Assembly: GCF_009828855.1 (NCBI RefSeq) | Contig: NZ_WUAG01000001.1 | Location: forward strand, 744,001 to 808,000 | Length of the DNA: 64,000 nucleotides | Direction of reading: 5' to 3' | From: Psychromonas sp. L1A2 | GTDB lineage: Bacteria > Pseudomonadota > Gammaproteobacteria > Enterobacterales > Psychromonadaceae | Shown here: positions 1 through 8,831 of the stretch, in pieces | Position numbering within the stretch: position 1 is the stretch's first letter | Layout of the letters: each line of letters starts with the position of its first letter | Translations under genes and position numbers: made by a program | The notes under the pieces: model-generated | Told to the model about the DNA's origin: nothing | Databases searched by the model: none | Seen by the model: only the letters and a program-made list of their open reading frames with translations

Positions 1-12
1 GTTAAATAGCTA

Positions 13-40
13 TTGACACCTTTTTAAACCTATATATAAT
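13..40 (+). promoter_or_regulatory. Sigma-70-type promoter of the cold-shock gene
   Basis: A consensus -35 box TTGACA (13-18) and a consensus -10 box TATAAT (35-40) are separated by 16 bases. Transcription would begin near 46-48, giving a leader of about 140 bases before the cold-shock ORF. A long leader is typical of cspA-family genes, where it acts as an RNA thermosensor; that role here is inferred from the family. Confidence 0.7.
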
Positions 41-187
41 AATTTTTAGCTTGAAAGTTCGTTTTATATTTATGTACTTTGTTCCGTATTAATGTACCGA
101 ATCCTATACATCATAAGTAATAGCAACACTTCTAGCCAACTGCCTTAATTTTTAAGGTTAATTACTCAAATTTATTAGGATATACAC

Positions 188-394
188 ATGTCAACTACTA
201 CTGGTACAGTTAAATGGTTCAACGAATCTAAAGGTTTTGGTTTCATCGAGCAAGAAAACGGTCCTGACGTTTTCGCACATTTCTCTGCTATCGCAAGCAC
301 TGGTTTTAAAACTCTTGCTGAAGGCCAAAAAGTACAGTTTACTGTAACTCAAGGTCAAAAAGGTCCTCAAGCAGAAAACATCGTAGCTCTTTAA
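188..394 (+). CDS. Cold-shock protein, CspA family
   Basis: This 68-residue protein is a single cold-shock domain, an OB-fold RNA chaperone that melts mRNA secondary structure in the cytoplasm. RNP1 is visible as KGFGFI (about residues 15-20) and RNP2 as VFAHF (about residues 28-32). The length matches CspA/CspE paralogues, and sequence alone does not say which one it is. The ATG follows a TTAGGAT ribosome site. A near-consensus promoter lies about 150 bases upstream, so the mRNA has the long 5' leader usual for cold-inducible members. The gene is monocistronic and ends in a strong terminator. Confidence 0.95.
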   Translation: MSTTTGTVKWFNESKGFGFIEQENGPDVFAHFSAIASTGFKTLAEGQKVQFTVTQGQKGPQAENIVAL

Positions 395-404
395 TATTGC
401 TTCG

Positions 405-464
405 ATGAGCATTTATTGCTCATTCTGATTGAAAAAAAGGTAGGTTAATGACTTGCCTTTTTTT
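405..464 (+). terminator. Hairpin plus rho-independent terminator after the cold-shock gene
   Basis: A 7-bp stem (405-411 with 417-423, loop TTTAT) is followed by a longer stem. In the second, A7 and GGTAGG (432-444) pair with CTTGCC and T7 (452-464) around a 7-base loop, with two G-T wobbles. The T-rich 3' arm makes it a good intrinsic terminator, and its symmetry allows termination in both directions. Confidence 0.8.
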
Positions 465-1123
465 ATGTCTGAAACAAAATTGAAATAAATAAACCTTTAA
501 TTCAATTCAATTACAACATCAAAATAATTACAGCATCAATTCAATTACAACATCTATTTAATTACAGCATTAAAAAAATTAACATCTTTTCATTAACTCT
601 CGTTTAAAACTCTCTCATATTAATACTTTATTATACTTTTAACCTTAGTACAGCAGTTTCGTTTTTAATTAAAATTAGACAATCAATTAATTAAAAAGCT
701 TAGTAGAACTAGAACTAAGAGTCTTTAATATATGCATTCTTTTTTAATTGTAGTGCCTTCAAATAGGGTATTTAGCATTCTCCAGTAATACTAATCCTAC
801 TAATCCTACTAATCCTACTAATCCCACTAATTAACTGATCTATTTTACTTGTTAAAATAACTCATTGCTTCGTTAGATGTTTAGTAAAGTGAACAATCAT
901 TAAAGTATTCACATCTTTTGGTTAATTCTCCGATAGACGATTAACAAAGTTAATCTTTGAAAGGGTCAATTTACGCCTTGAATTGAACTGTTTTTTCAAC
1001 ACAAAATTTAGATAACATATTTAATATAATTGGTATAAATGTCTGCGTATTAGTGTTGATCAAAACACAAGATAGGCAGAAGCTGACAAGTTTAGGCTTG
1101 CCATGCAATTTAGCCGTTGATAA
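465..1123. other. AT-rich gene-free stretch with short direct repeats
   Basis: About 660 bases have no credible ORF. Near 496-582 the motif AATTACAACATC / AATTACAGCATC recurs four times with small variations. A 9-bp tandem repeat lies at 791-832. I see no tRNA or mobile-element end. The stretch separates the terminator of the cold-shock gene from the 3' end of the opposite-strand sensor kinase. Confidence 0.5.
791..832. repeat. 9-bp tandem repeat (CTAATCCTA), about 4.6 copies
   Basis: CTAATCCTA is repeated at 791, 800 and 809, followed by a CTAATCCCA variant at 818 and a partial unit at 827. It lies in non-coding DNA and is probably a slippage-prone microsatellite. Confidence 0.85.
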
Positions 1124-2725
1124 CTAAATACGTGTCACTGTGCGTTTTTCAAATGGTAATATCACTGTAAAGATACTGCCATGACCAATTTCACTAGATA
1201 CTTTAATTTCACCCTTATGTTGATGAATAATTGAATAGCTAATTGATAAACCTAATCCTGTACCTTTTCCTAATGGTTTAGTGGTATAAAAAGGTGTGAA
1301 AATATCGTTAACTTTATTGGGATCTATACCTGTCCCTGAGTCTGAAACTTGAATATATAAATTATGATCTTGTACATGGGCCTTAAAGAACACAACTTTC
1401 TTCTCAGAGGTTTCTACTGAATCTCTGGCATTTATTAATAGGTTAATGAGTACTTGTTCTATTTGTGTCTTATTACAGAATAATAATGGCAATGAAGGGG
1501 GGATGACTTGCCTTAATTCGACTTGATCTTGTTTATATTGGTTGATAACAATTGAAATAACATTGTTAAAAATATCATTTGGATTTTCTTTCTGATAGTT
1601 ATCAAGTTCGCTATCTCGTCCAAAACTTCCTACTTGCTTAACAATTTTCTCGATACGTTCACTTTGAGTCATAATCGCTTTAAAGCTATTTTCAACTAAA
1701 TGATAATTTCCACTACCCAAGTTATCCATACACATATCTGTATGGATACAGATGACTTGTAAAGGTTGGTTTATTTCATGCGCGATGCCAGCTGCAATCT
1801 CACCCAATGAAGCCAATTTATTTGATTGAATGAGTTTAGCTTGGCTACTTTTACATTCATCATCTACACGTTTTAATTGGTCGTTATTATCAATATCTTT
1901 TTTATACAAGGCAATATTCAGTGTTAATAGCTTTACAGAGATTGCGGCAAGAAAAGAAATTAAGATCGTTAAAATTATAAATAAATCTTTTTCGTGTGGA
2001 GAGGTAATCGACCAGATCATCAACTCCCAGTTTTGACCATAAATAGATAAAGTAAATTGCTCTGTTATTTTATTAATATGCATCTTCTCAGGTAAAAAGC
2101 TGAACAGAGGAATACCATTTTCAGATAATGCAAAATAGTTGGTTATTTGATAAGTATCTAGTTTGTAACGTAATAACTTATTTATATTTAAGGGAGCTTC
2201 AACATAGGCAATTAATACCTCATCTATCACAATTGGGAATTGTAGATTTAGCTCCATCTCCATTTCATTGTCTGGTGAATATGAAGCACGACTGGCATAA
2301 ATAAAAGATGAGATAACTTCTGCACTATCCATTGGTAAATGGTTACGAGCGCGTAATTGCCTTTTCCTTGCCATTTCACTGTCTGATGTTATTAAAGCAT
2401 GGTCGGGCAAATCAAACTGCGCTTCTGCTATTAATGGGAATAGTTTTATTGTTTTTATGAATTGATTGATACGTATTAAAGCATCGCTATCAGCCTGCCA
2501 ATTTTTATTAATATCATCAATAGAGTGCCAACGATTAACTAATAATTGGATCTGTTCTGCGTGATTTTCAATACTGTCTCTAATATTAAAACTGATTGTT
2601 TTAACATCGGTTTTAATGTTTTCTTGTTGTAGTAATTTTTCTTCTTGAGTTAATTGAATTGAAATTAAATATGAAATAGTTAACCCAATTGCAAAAACCA
2701 AAATACTATAAATATTTGATTTCAA
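1124..2725 (-). CDS. Membrane sensor histidine kinase (orphan)
   Basis: A 533-residue inner-membrane two-component sensor. One membrane segment (about 6-25) and a second (about 246-272) bracket a roughly 220-residue periplasmic sensing region of extended-PAS/CACHE type by layout. A short coiled linker follows, then a HisKA domain whose H-box GEIAAGIAHEINQPL puts the phospho-accepting histidine at 316. The C-terminal HATPase_c domain has an N-box (NLLINARDS), DSGTGI and a GTGLGLS lid. The HEINQPL form is typical of DctB/NtrB-like kinases that pair with NtrC-type or single-domain regulators. No response regulator is adjacent, so the partner and ligand are unknown. Confidence 0.88.
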   Translation of the reverse strand: MKSNIYSILVFAIGLTISYLISIQLTQEEKLLQQENIKTDVKTISFNIRDSIENHAEQIQLLVNRWHSIDDINKNWQADSDALIRINQFIKTIKLFPLIAEAQFDLPDHALITSDSEMARKRQLRARNHLPMDSAEVISSFIYASRASYSPDNEMEMELNLQFPIVIDEVLIAYVEAPLNINKLLRYKLDTYQITNYFALSENGIPLFSFLPEKMHINKITEQFTLSIYGQNWELMIWSITSPHEKDLFIILTILISFLAAISVKLLTLNIALYKKDIDNNDQLKRVDDECKSSQAKLIQSNKLASLGEIAAGIAHEINQPLQVICIHTDMCMDNLGSGNYHLVENSFKAIMTQSERIEKIVKQVGSFGRDSELDNYQKENPNDIFNNVISIVINQYKQDQVELRQVIPPSLPLLFCNKTQIEQVLINLLINARDSVETSEKKVVFFKAHVQDHNLYIQVSDSGTGIDPNKVNDIFTPFYTTKPLGKGTGLGLSISYSIIHQHKGEIKVSSEIGHGSIFTVILPFEKRTVTRI

Positions 2726-2839
2726 TTTATTTCCTTAATACACCTAATGCTAAATCCATCTAGATTAGGCATAATACGTTAAATTTACGACATTTTAGAT
2801 CAAAGCGATCATTATTGAGAATAAAAGCAAGGAATTTAA

Positions 2840-4066
2840 ATGACAGCGTTAGGTTTTACGACAAAAATAGTGCATTCAGATCATAAACTAGGTCTAGAAG
2901 CTGGTGCTGTCCATGCACCAATCCATAATTCTGTGCCATTTGGCTTTGAAGATGTACAAGGTCTGATTGATGTGTTCCAAGGCCAGCCAGGACATGCTTA
3001 TGCACGTTCTTCAACACCCACTTTGGATGCATTGTGTAAAAAAATTCAAAAAATGGATAATGGTGTTGCAACAGCTGTTTTTTCTTCGGGCATGTCTGCA
3101 ATAGTTGCTACATTTCTAACATTATTAAAATCTGGCGACCATCTTATTTGTAGTCGTTTTCTTTTTGGTAACACAACCTCTTTATTAACAACCTTACAAG
3201 GTTATGATATTGATGTAACGTTAGTTGATGCAACGGATATTAATGAAGTTACTGCTGCATTGAAACCAAATACAAAAATGGTTTTCGTAGAAACAATTGC
3301 AAACCCAGTTACACAAGTTAGTGCGTTAGTTGAAATCGGTGATTTCTGTGAACAAAAAGGTTTAGTTTACGTTATCGATAACACCATTACATCAAGTTAC
3401 TTATTTGATGCTAGAACCGTTAAAGCAAGTTTGATTACCACTTCATTGTCTAAGTATGTTGCAGGTCACGGTAATGCAATGGGAGGCTCGGTAACTGATA
3501 CGGGGTTATTCAATTGGGAAAACTATCCAAATATCTATGAGGGTTACCGTAAAGGTGATAGCAAGATGTGGGGAATTAGCCAAATCAAGAAAAAAGGCCT
3601 GCGTGATATGGGGGCTTGTTTAAGCTCTCAAGGTGCACATCTTATTTCTGTTGGTAGTGAGACAATGGAATTACGTATGGAGCGTCAAGCGGTTAACACT
3701 ATGGCGTTAGCTGAGTTATTACATGGGCATCCTAAAATAGCAAAAGTTTATTACCCTGGTTTAGCTGATCATCCTCAACATGAACGAGCTAAACAACTTT
3801 TCAGTGGTTTTGGTGCACTATTAAGTTTTGATTTAATTGAAGGTATTGATTGTTGTGAATTTTTAAATAAATTAAATCTAGTGATCAGTGCAACGCATTT
3901 AGGCGATAACCGAACCTTAGCATTGCCTGTTGCACCTACAATTTATTTCGAAATGGGTTTACAGCTACGTCAAGAGATGGGAATTAGCGAAAATATGATC
4001 CGTTGTTCGATTGGAATTGAAAATACTGTAGATTTGATTGCTGATTTTGAGCAAGCCTTAGCTTAA
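2840..4066 (+). CDS. Cys/Met-metabolism PLP enzyme (cystathionine gamma-synthase-like)
   Basis: A 408-residue cytosolic fold-type I PLP enzyme of the Cys/Met metabolism family (gamma-synthases, gamma-lyases, sulfhydrylases). The phosphate-binding YARSSTPT (about 54-61) corresponds to the family YSRxxNPT. FSSGMSA lies near 82-88, the cofactor-nitrogen aspartate is D180 in VIDNT, and Lys205 in TTSLSKYVAGHGNAMGG is the Schiff-base lysine. The reaction (trans-sulfuration synthase, sulfhydrylase or methionine gamma-lyase) cannot be chosen from these motifs. An AAGGAATTTAA ribosome site precedes the ATG. The gene stands alone, divergent from the histidine kinase, and is followed by a hairpin. Confidence 0.9.
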   Translation: MTALGFTTKIVHSDHKLGLEAGAVHAPIHNSVPFGFEDVQGLIDVFQGQPGHAYARSSTPTLDALCKKIQKMDNGVATAVFSSGMSAIVATFLTLLKSGDHLICSRFLFGNTTSLLTTLQGYDIDVTLVDATDINEVTAALKPNTKMVFVETIANPVTQVSALVEIGDFCEQKGLVYVIDNTITSSYLFDARTVKASLITTSLSKYVAGHGNAMGGSVTDTGLFNWENYPNIYEGYRKGDSKMWGISQIKKKGLRDMGACLSSQGAHLISVGSETMELRMERQAVNTMALAELLHGHPKIAKVYYPGLADHPQHERAKQLFSGFGALLSFDLIEGIDCCEFLNKLNLVISATHLGDNRTLALPVAPTIYFEMGLQLRQEMGISENMIRCSIGIENTVDLIADFEQALA

Positions 4067-4077
4067 GTTGAGGAGTA

Positions 4078-4104
4078 GAAAAAGAGGCTGGATGTCTCTT
4101 TTTC
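4078..4104 (+). terminator. Stem-loop after the PLP enzyme gene
   Basis: A perfect 9-bp inverted repeat, GAAAAAGAG (4078-4086) with CTCTTTTTC (4096-4104), has a 9-base loop. It lies directly before the next ATG at 4114, so it may both end the upstream message and occlude the next gene's ribosome site. Confidence 0.6.
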
Positions 4105-4113
4105 TTTGTTGCC

Positions 4114-4551
4114 ATGTTTAAATATTTAATTGTTATCACTTTATCTTGTTTGTGCGCGTCTACATACGCTGAAACCTCTGATGTTGTTAAAAAGAACATA
4201 GAGTTAAAAGCGCTGGGGAATACATTAGCAAATTATGATATGTGCAAGTCACTAGCAACTCAATCTGGTGATAAAGTGATGGCATATTATTATGATGAAA
4301 TGCATCGACTAGCGATGACAGAAACAAAGTTAGGCAGCGAAGTTGATAAGCAGCTACAAGTTGAAATAATTGAAGATGAATACTATAAGGCATTCTCCAT
4401 CCTCAAAAAAATAAACAGTGCTGGTTTATACCAGCTCTGTTTAAATAGATTCGATTCAGTTTCTCGCCAGTATTATACGACTAAATTATCGGCTAAATTA
4501 GAGCAAGCTCAGTTAGAAAAAAACAAGCGAGAAAAGTCTGAGTTAGAATAG
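4114..4551 (+). CDS. Small exported protein of unknown function
   Basis: I do not recognise this 145-residue protein. Residues 1-19 form a classic signal peptide with a probable cleavage after TYA, so it should be periplasmic. The mature part is charged and largely helical, has two cysteines (CKS near 44 and LCLNR near 108) that could form a disulfide, and ends in a Lys/Glu-rich tail. The ATG lies ten bases after a hairpin and has no clear Shine-Dalgarno sequence, so expression may be weak. The coding strand is the same as that of the upstream enzyme gene. Confidence 0.6.
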   Translation: MFKYLIVITLSCLCASTYAETSDVVKKNIELKALGNTLANYDMCKSLATQSGDKVMAYYYDEMHRLAMTETKLGSEVDKQLQVEIIEDEYYKAFSILKKINSAGLYQLCLNRFDSVSRQYYTTKLSAKLEQAQLEKNKREKSELE

Positions 4552-4584
4552 CCTCTTTTAAAAACTAAATCTAAACCCAACTTA

Positions 4585-4965
4585 TTAATCTTCTACCTTA
4601 CCCCAAACGACTGCAGGATCAGCCATTTCAGAGGTTTCTTCAGTTTTTACTGGCGCTTTTTTAGTTGCTTTCTTCTCTTTAATAATCGGTTTAGCTTCTG
4701 CTTCTGTTGTTTCTTCAGCATCTTTTTTAGCTTCTGCTTTTTTAACTCGTATTAAATTACCTGCTAACTTGTAACCATTCAGCTGTTTAATTGCCGCTTT
4801 TGCTTCGCCTACTTTTGGCATCTCTACAAAAGCAAAACCTTTTGATGAACCTGTATCTTTGTCTAAAACAAGGTTACAAGATTGAACATTGCCGTGCTCT
4901 TTAAATAAAGTCAGTAACTTTTCTTCTGTGGTTGCTTTTGCAAGGTTGCGTACTAATAATTTCAT
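4585..4965 (-). CDS. RRM-domain RNA-binding protein
   Basis: A 126-residue cytosolic protein with one N-terminal RNA recognition motif. RNP2 is LLVRNL (3-8) and RNP1 is KGFAFVEM (about 42-49). The tail beyond residue 75 is low-complexity and rich in Lys, Glu, Ala and Thr. Small bacterial RRM proteins of this kind occur in cyanobacteria and marine gammaproteobacteria and are often cold-induced; that regulation is family knowledge and is not visible here. The ATG is preceded by a weak site (AGTGAG). It converges with the unknown exported protein. Confidence 0.9.
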   Translation of the reverse strand: MKLLVRNLAKATTEEKLLTLFKEHGNVQSCNLVLDKDTGSSKGFAFVEMPKVGEAKAAIKQLNGYKLAGNLIRVKKAEAKKDAEETTEAEAKPIIKEKKATKKAPVKTEETSEMADPAVVWGKVED

Positions 4966-5198
4966 TGGAACTCACTTAATTAAATAATTTTTATTATTTT
5001 AACAGGAAGTGAAATCGATTGCTGTTTAAAGCGTAACGAATTAATAAATACATAAACCTAAATGGAATAATTAGATAAAAATAAACAATCTATTCGATAC
5101 TCATGAAAAATTGGAATATATTGATTTCCTTTCTTTTGCTCATGGCAAAATGATACCAGTGCTATATTCTCGCCATTCATTATTACTAAGGAAAAAGA

Positions 5199-5981
5199 AT
5201 GGAAATCTCATTTGAGATCATGGCGTTATTGGTAGCTGTAGCGACATTAGCGGGATTTATTGATGCCATGGCTGGCGGAGGAGGGTTATTAACCGTTCCA
5301 GCATTACTAGCAGCAGGTATTCCGCCTGCTCAAGCTTTAGCGACCAATAAATTGCAAAGCTCTTTTGGTAGTTTTTCAGCTAGTTGGTATTTCATTCGTA
5401 CGGGCACAGTACAACTAAAAACAATGTGGTTATCGATTGCTTGTACTTTTGTTGGCGCAGGAATAGGGGCAGAAGTAGTACAACATGTTAAAGCAGACGT
5501 TTTAATGAGTATTATCCCTATTATCTTAATTGCAATCTCAAGCTACTTTCTTTTTTCATCATCAATTACACCGCATCCAGATGATAAACCTAAACTGTCA
5601 GAAGCTGCATTTGCTTTTGTCATTGGTGGAAGTGTTGGCTTTTACGATGGCTTTCTAGGTCCTGGTACAGGTTCTATTTTCACTGTCTGTTTTGTTGCAT
5701 TAGGCCGTTATGGTTTAGTGGCTGCAACTGCACGCACTAAAGTATTAAATTTCACTTCAAATATTGCAGCGCTAACTTTTTTTATTTTCGCTGGGTTACC
5801 CATTTGGGAGCTAGGGTTAACAATGGCTGTTGGTGGTTTTATTGGTGCTCGAATGGGCGCTAGAGTCGTGTTAGGCAAAGGCCAAAAAATTATTCGGCCT
5901 TTAGTGATCGTTATGTCGATGACGATGGCTATTAAACTGCTTTGGGAACAGCATTCTCAATGGCTACAAGCAATTTTTTAA
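5199..5981 (+). CDS. TauE/SafE-family permease (YfcA-like)
   Basis: A 260-residue inner-membrane protein with about eight hydrophobic helices. It has the glycine-rich family signature DAMAGGGGLLTVPALL near residues 23-38 and the second-repeat GFYDGFLGPGTGS near 147-159. The family moves sulfite, sulfonate or other organic anions; the substrate here cannot be assigned. AAGGAAAAAGA precedes the ATG. Its last 50 bases overlap the end of the convergent LysR gene, so the two transcripts are antisense to each other at their 3' ends. Confidence 0.9.
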   Translation: MEISFEIMALLVAVATLAGFIDAMAGGGGLLTVPALLAAGIPPAQALATNKLQSSFGSFSASWYFIRTGTVQLKTMWLSIACTFVGAGIGAEVVQHVKADVLMSIIPIILIAISSYFLFSSSITPHPDDKPKLSEAAFAFVIGGSVGFYDGFLGPGTGSIFTVCFVALGRYGLVAATARTKVLNFTSNIAALTFFIFAGLPIWELGLTMAVGGFIGARMGARVVLGKGQKIIRPLVIVMSMTMAIKLLWEQHSQWLQAIF

Positions 5982-6777
5982 CGCGTTCGTTATGGTAAGT
6001 GTTAGGACGTAAACATAAATGTACCGGGCGAAATAAGGGCTGTAACTGTGCAAAACTAAAGCAATATTGTGTTTCTATCTTTAACGCTTTAACAATTGAA
6101 AGCGGTACTAAAGCAGGAGCTATTCCGCCCAGAGCTAGTTGTGCTGAGGCTGTGTAAGAATCCATTTCCATTAAAGGTTCAATGCCCAGTTGAGATAGAA
6201 TATCTAGTTGGTATCGATTAGCTGGGTTTGATAAATCATTAGTTAATACTTGATTGGGTAATGTTTGTAAGGGGAATTGACTAACCAACACAAAAGGTTC
6301 TTTCCAAAGAAAAATAGCTTTTAGACCATGATGAGGAGGTAAATGCCCAGCACAAAAGCCGATAGTCGCTTTACCTGATTGTACTTTTTCAATTATTCTG
6401 GGCGTATGATCGGTACTGATTCTGATGGCATTGTCATGTTTGAAATACTCCCCCATCATAGTTGAAAGGTAGCCCGCCACTAAGGTTTCTGAACAATTAA
6501 GGGAAATTATGGTGTTATCTAATAATGCATGTTGCTCATAAATTTGACCTTGCAGTTCTTGAAAAGTCGGGCCAATAGTTGCGATTAGCTCATTTGCAGC
6601 AGGGGTTAAACGGACATGGCGTCCATCGGGGACAATAAGCTTTTTCCCTAGTTTCTTTTCTAATAAGGCAATGCGTTTACTGACCGCTGATTGGCTAATA
6701 TAAAGCTGACTGCCCACTTTACTCATGGTTTTTTCATGGCTAAGTGCCAATAACGTTTCAATGCCTTCCAATAACAT
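5932..6777 (-). CDS. LysR-family transcriptional regulator
   Basis: A 281-residue LysR regulator. The N-terminal winged helix-turn-helix spans about 2-60, with the recognition region QLYISQSAVSKRIALLEKKL, and a substrate-binding-like effector domain follows. The N-terminal layout resembles ArgP/IciA more than CysB, but no ligand can be inferred. It converges on and overlaps the TauE/SafE permease gene by 50 bases, which makes that permease a reasonable though unproven target. Confidence 0.88.
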   Translation of the reverse strand: MLLEGIETLLALSHEKTMSKVGSQLYISQSAVSKRIALLEKKLGKKLIVPDGRHVRLTPAANELIATIGPTFQELQGQIYEQHALLDNTIISLNCSETLVAGYLSTMMGEYFKHDNAIRISTDHTPRIIEKVQSGKATIGFCAGHLPPHHGLKAIFLWKEPFVLVSQFPLQTLPNQVLTNDLSNPANRYQLDILSQLGIEPLMEMDSYTASAQLALGGIAPALVPLSIVKALKIETQYCFSFAQLQPLFRPVHLCLRPNTYHNERVKKLLVAIENAVPKAV

Positions 6778-7082
6778 AGTATGTTGTTAGCCTTGTATTT
6801 AAGTAAATTTTTAGAGAATCTAATGTTTTAAAATATCATTTTTACAATATAGTTTTTTACAATATAGCATTGATGCTAAATAGGAATAGATAAAGTTTTA
6901 GCGCTAAAAAAGTGCGATTTTATAAATTAATACTAATAAATAGCAATGAAGTTTAATAAGTATCCCGTAGGTGCTTAGCTAACGAGATAATTGATTCTAA
7001 AAACTAACTTAGTAAAGCTTTACGATGATTATTTGAACGTTTAGATTATGTTGTATCAGCTTTTAATTGTTAAGGATTTATT
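6778..7082. other. Intergenic region with direct and inverted repeats
   Basis: About 300 AT-rich bases separate the divergent LysR and GNAT genes. TTTACAATATAG occurs twice in tandem near 6840-6867, and a 14-base palindrome TTTTAGCGCTAAAA lies at 6896-6909. Either could be a regulator site; I cannot assign one. Confidence 0.4.
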
Positions 7083-7517
7083 ATGGTTTCCGGCTATAGC
7101 ATTAGTTCAAATCCAAAAGAAATGGATTTATCTGTAATACACGGTTACCTTTCGAGTTCCTATTGGGCCAAAGGTATACCGTTGCAAGTGATGGAAAAAG
7201 CGGTCAATAATTCATTATGTTTTGGTGTGTTTACGAATACAGGAGAGCAAGTTGCTTTTGCTCGCATGATCACTGATTACGCTACCTCTGCCTATTTAGC
7301 TGATGTGTTTGTTTTAGAAAAACATAGAGGCAAGGGGATAAGTAAATGGTTAGTGAAAACGATTATAGAATATCCTGATTTGCAAGGGCTAAGAAGAATG
7401 TTGCTTGCGACTAGTGATGCGCATGGTCTTTATCAACAATTTGGTTTTACACCTTTAAACTCTCCAGAGCTTTTCATGGAACTACATCAACCAGATGTTT
7501 ATTTAAAGGTTAAGTAG
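7083..7517 (+). CDS. GNAT-family N-acetyltransferase
   Basis: A 144-residue GNAT acetyltransferase. The acetyl-CoA pyrophosphate loop is visible as EKHRGKGISKWL (about 80-91), followed by LATSDAHGLYQQFGF (about 115-129), a strongly conserved C-terminal signature of a widespread uncharacterised subgroup. The substrate is unknown. The ATG follows GTTAAGGATTTATT. The next locus, 12 bases downstream, is a broken TfoX-like gene, and the two probably formed one transcript. Confidence 0.9.
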   Translation: MVSGYSISSNPKEMDLSVIHGYLSSSYWAKGIPLQVMEKAVNNSLCFGVFTNTGEQVAFARMITDYATSAYLADVFVLEKHRGKGISKWLVKTIIEYPDLQGLRRMLLATSDAHGLYQQFGFTPLNSPELFMELHQPDVYLKVK

Positions 7518-7529
7518 ATAAATAGCATT

Positions 7530-7863
7530 ATGGCATTTGATAGAGGGTTGAAAGAGAGACTTTATAAGCACTTTATTGAACGACATGATCTTAATTTACC
7601 GTAAATAAAGTGTTCGGATATTTAGGTTTTTTACTCTCGGGGCACATATGTTGTGCCATTATTGAAGATAAATTGTTAGCGCGTGTTGGTGCTGTAAATT
7701 ATACTTCTTGCTTAGCTAGGCCTGATACTACTGAAATGGGCTTTACAGGCAAACCGATTAAAACCATGGTTTATGTTTGGCTTAATGGATTTGATAGCAA
7801 TGACGACTTAGTTGATTAAATATGTATGTTAATTTTGTCGACACTTTAGCGTCTAAAGAATAA
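7530..7863 (+). pseudogene. TfoX N-terminal-domain protein, two frameshifts
   Basis: Three reading-frame segments together give one TfoX_N-like protein of about 111 codons, the family's usual size. Segment 1 starts at ATG 7530 (MAFDRGLKERLYKHFIERHD) and stops at TAA 7602. Segment 2 (7610-7819) carries FGYLGFLLSGHICC, the core motif, then FTGKPIKTMVYV. Segment 3 (to TAA 7861-7863) reads YVNFVDTLASKE. Each break is repaired by adding one T before an AAA run (near 7602 and 7817). The family is related to the Sxy/TfoX competence regulator N-terminus. The gene is either a true pseudogene or has two homopolymer sequencing errors. Confidence 0.8.
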
Positions 7864-7992
7864 AAAGCTTTAACCTATAAAGAAAAGTTTGAAAAGTTTG
7901 AAATTAATAGGTTAACTTGAATTTTTAATGCATATTTAACAAATACTTATTTTATATAAACACTTATCTTAAATAAATAAAACAGAGATATT

Positions 7993-8655
7993 ATGGAAGC
8001 TTTTGGTGTTATTAATTATGTCACTTATTTTATCGGTGCTTTATTCGTTATCCTATTACCTGGGCCTAATTCATTATATGTATTAGCACTTTCAGCACAG
8101 CAAGGTCGTCGCGTTGGATGGGCAGCTGTTGCTGCAGTTTTAATTGGTGATTCATTATTGATTTTAGCAACGGCTTTAGGCGCTGTGACTATTCTTACAA
8201 CTTACCCAGCGATTTTTATGTTTATAAAATATGCTGGTGCAGGTTATTTGATTTACATTGGTTATAATTTAATTACAGGTGCGATAAAGTCATGGCGTCA
8301 GTTAGACGATAAAAATTTACAATCAGTCATAAAAATAAAAAAGACTACTGGCATACAAGCTTTTCGAAAAGCATTACTTGTTAGTTTATTAAATCCAAAA
8401 GCGATTTTATTTTTCCTTTCCTTCTTTGCTCAGTTTGTTGACCCAAGCTACCCTCAACCTGCGATCCCATTTTTGATTCTGGCATTAACTATTCAAACAT
8501 TTAGTTTAATTTATCTAGCTGTATTAATTTATGCTGGTTCAACATTAGCCGAAAGTTTTAGAAAACGTAAAAAAGTAAGTGCTGTTTCTGGGGGGAGTGT
8601 TGGTATTGGCTTTGTTGGTTTTGCGGTAAAACTTGCATTAGCCAGTGCCAGCTAG
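7993..8655 (+). CDS. leuE: LysE/RhtB-family exporter, LeuE-like
   Basis: A 220-residue inner-membrane amino-acid exporter with about six membrane segments. The N-terminal INYVTYFIGALFVILLPGPN resembles E. coli LeuE, and the mid-protein SLLNPKAILFFLSFFAQFVDP is the RhtB-family signature. LeuE exports leucine and some analogues, and I infer a similar role. The start ATG follows AACAGAGATATT. The gene is monocistronic in a gap between the broken TfoX gene and prfC. Confidence is high for the family and moderate for leucine specificity. Confidence 0.85.
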   Translation: MEAFGVINYVTYFIGALFVILLPGPNSLYVLALSAQQGRRVGWAAVAAVLIGDSLLILATALGAVTILTTYPAIFMFIKYAGAGYLIYIGYNLITGAIKSWRQLDDKNLQSVIKIKKTTGIQAFRKALLVSLLNPKAILFFLSFFAQFVDPSYPQPAIPFLILALTIQTFSLIYLAVLIYAGSTLAESFRKRKKVSAVSGGSVGIGFVGFAVKLALASAS

Positions 8656-8831
8656 TAAAGGCTGAGCTTTTAAATGACAATGCTTATTTAAATGCTATTG
8701 AGGCAGAAGTTTATAATAGGAAATGAATTAATTAACTCAATTTGCTATAGTTCTGCCAAATTTATAAATCACTCATTTCGTAGAAAAACTATTGTGTGCA
8801 TATTTGTGTACATATAAAGAGAAAACTAAAT

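Noticed and set aside
496..582. CRISPR-like repeats
   Set aside because: The ATTACARCATC motif is only 11-12 bases long, spacers are shorter than repeats and irregular, and no cas gene is nearby.
8796..8831. GTG start 12 codons upstream of the prfC ATG
   Set aside because: RF3 homology begins at the later ATG, and the extra residues are Ile/Lys/His-rich and not conserved.
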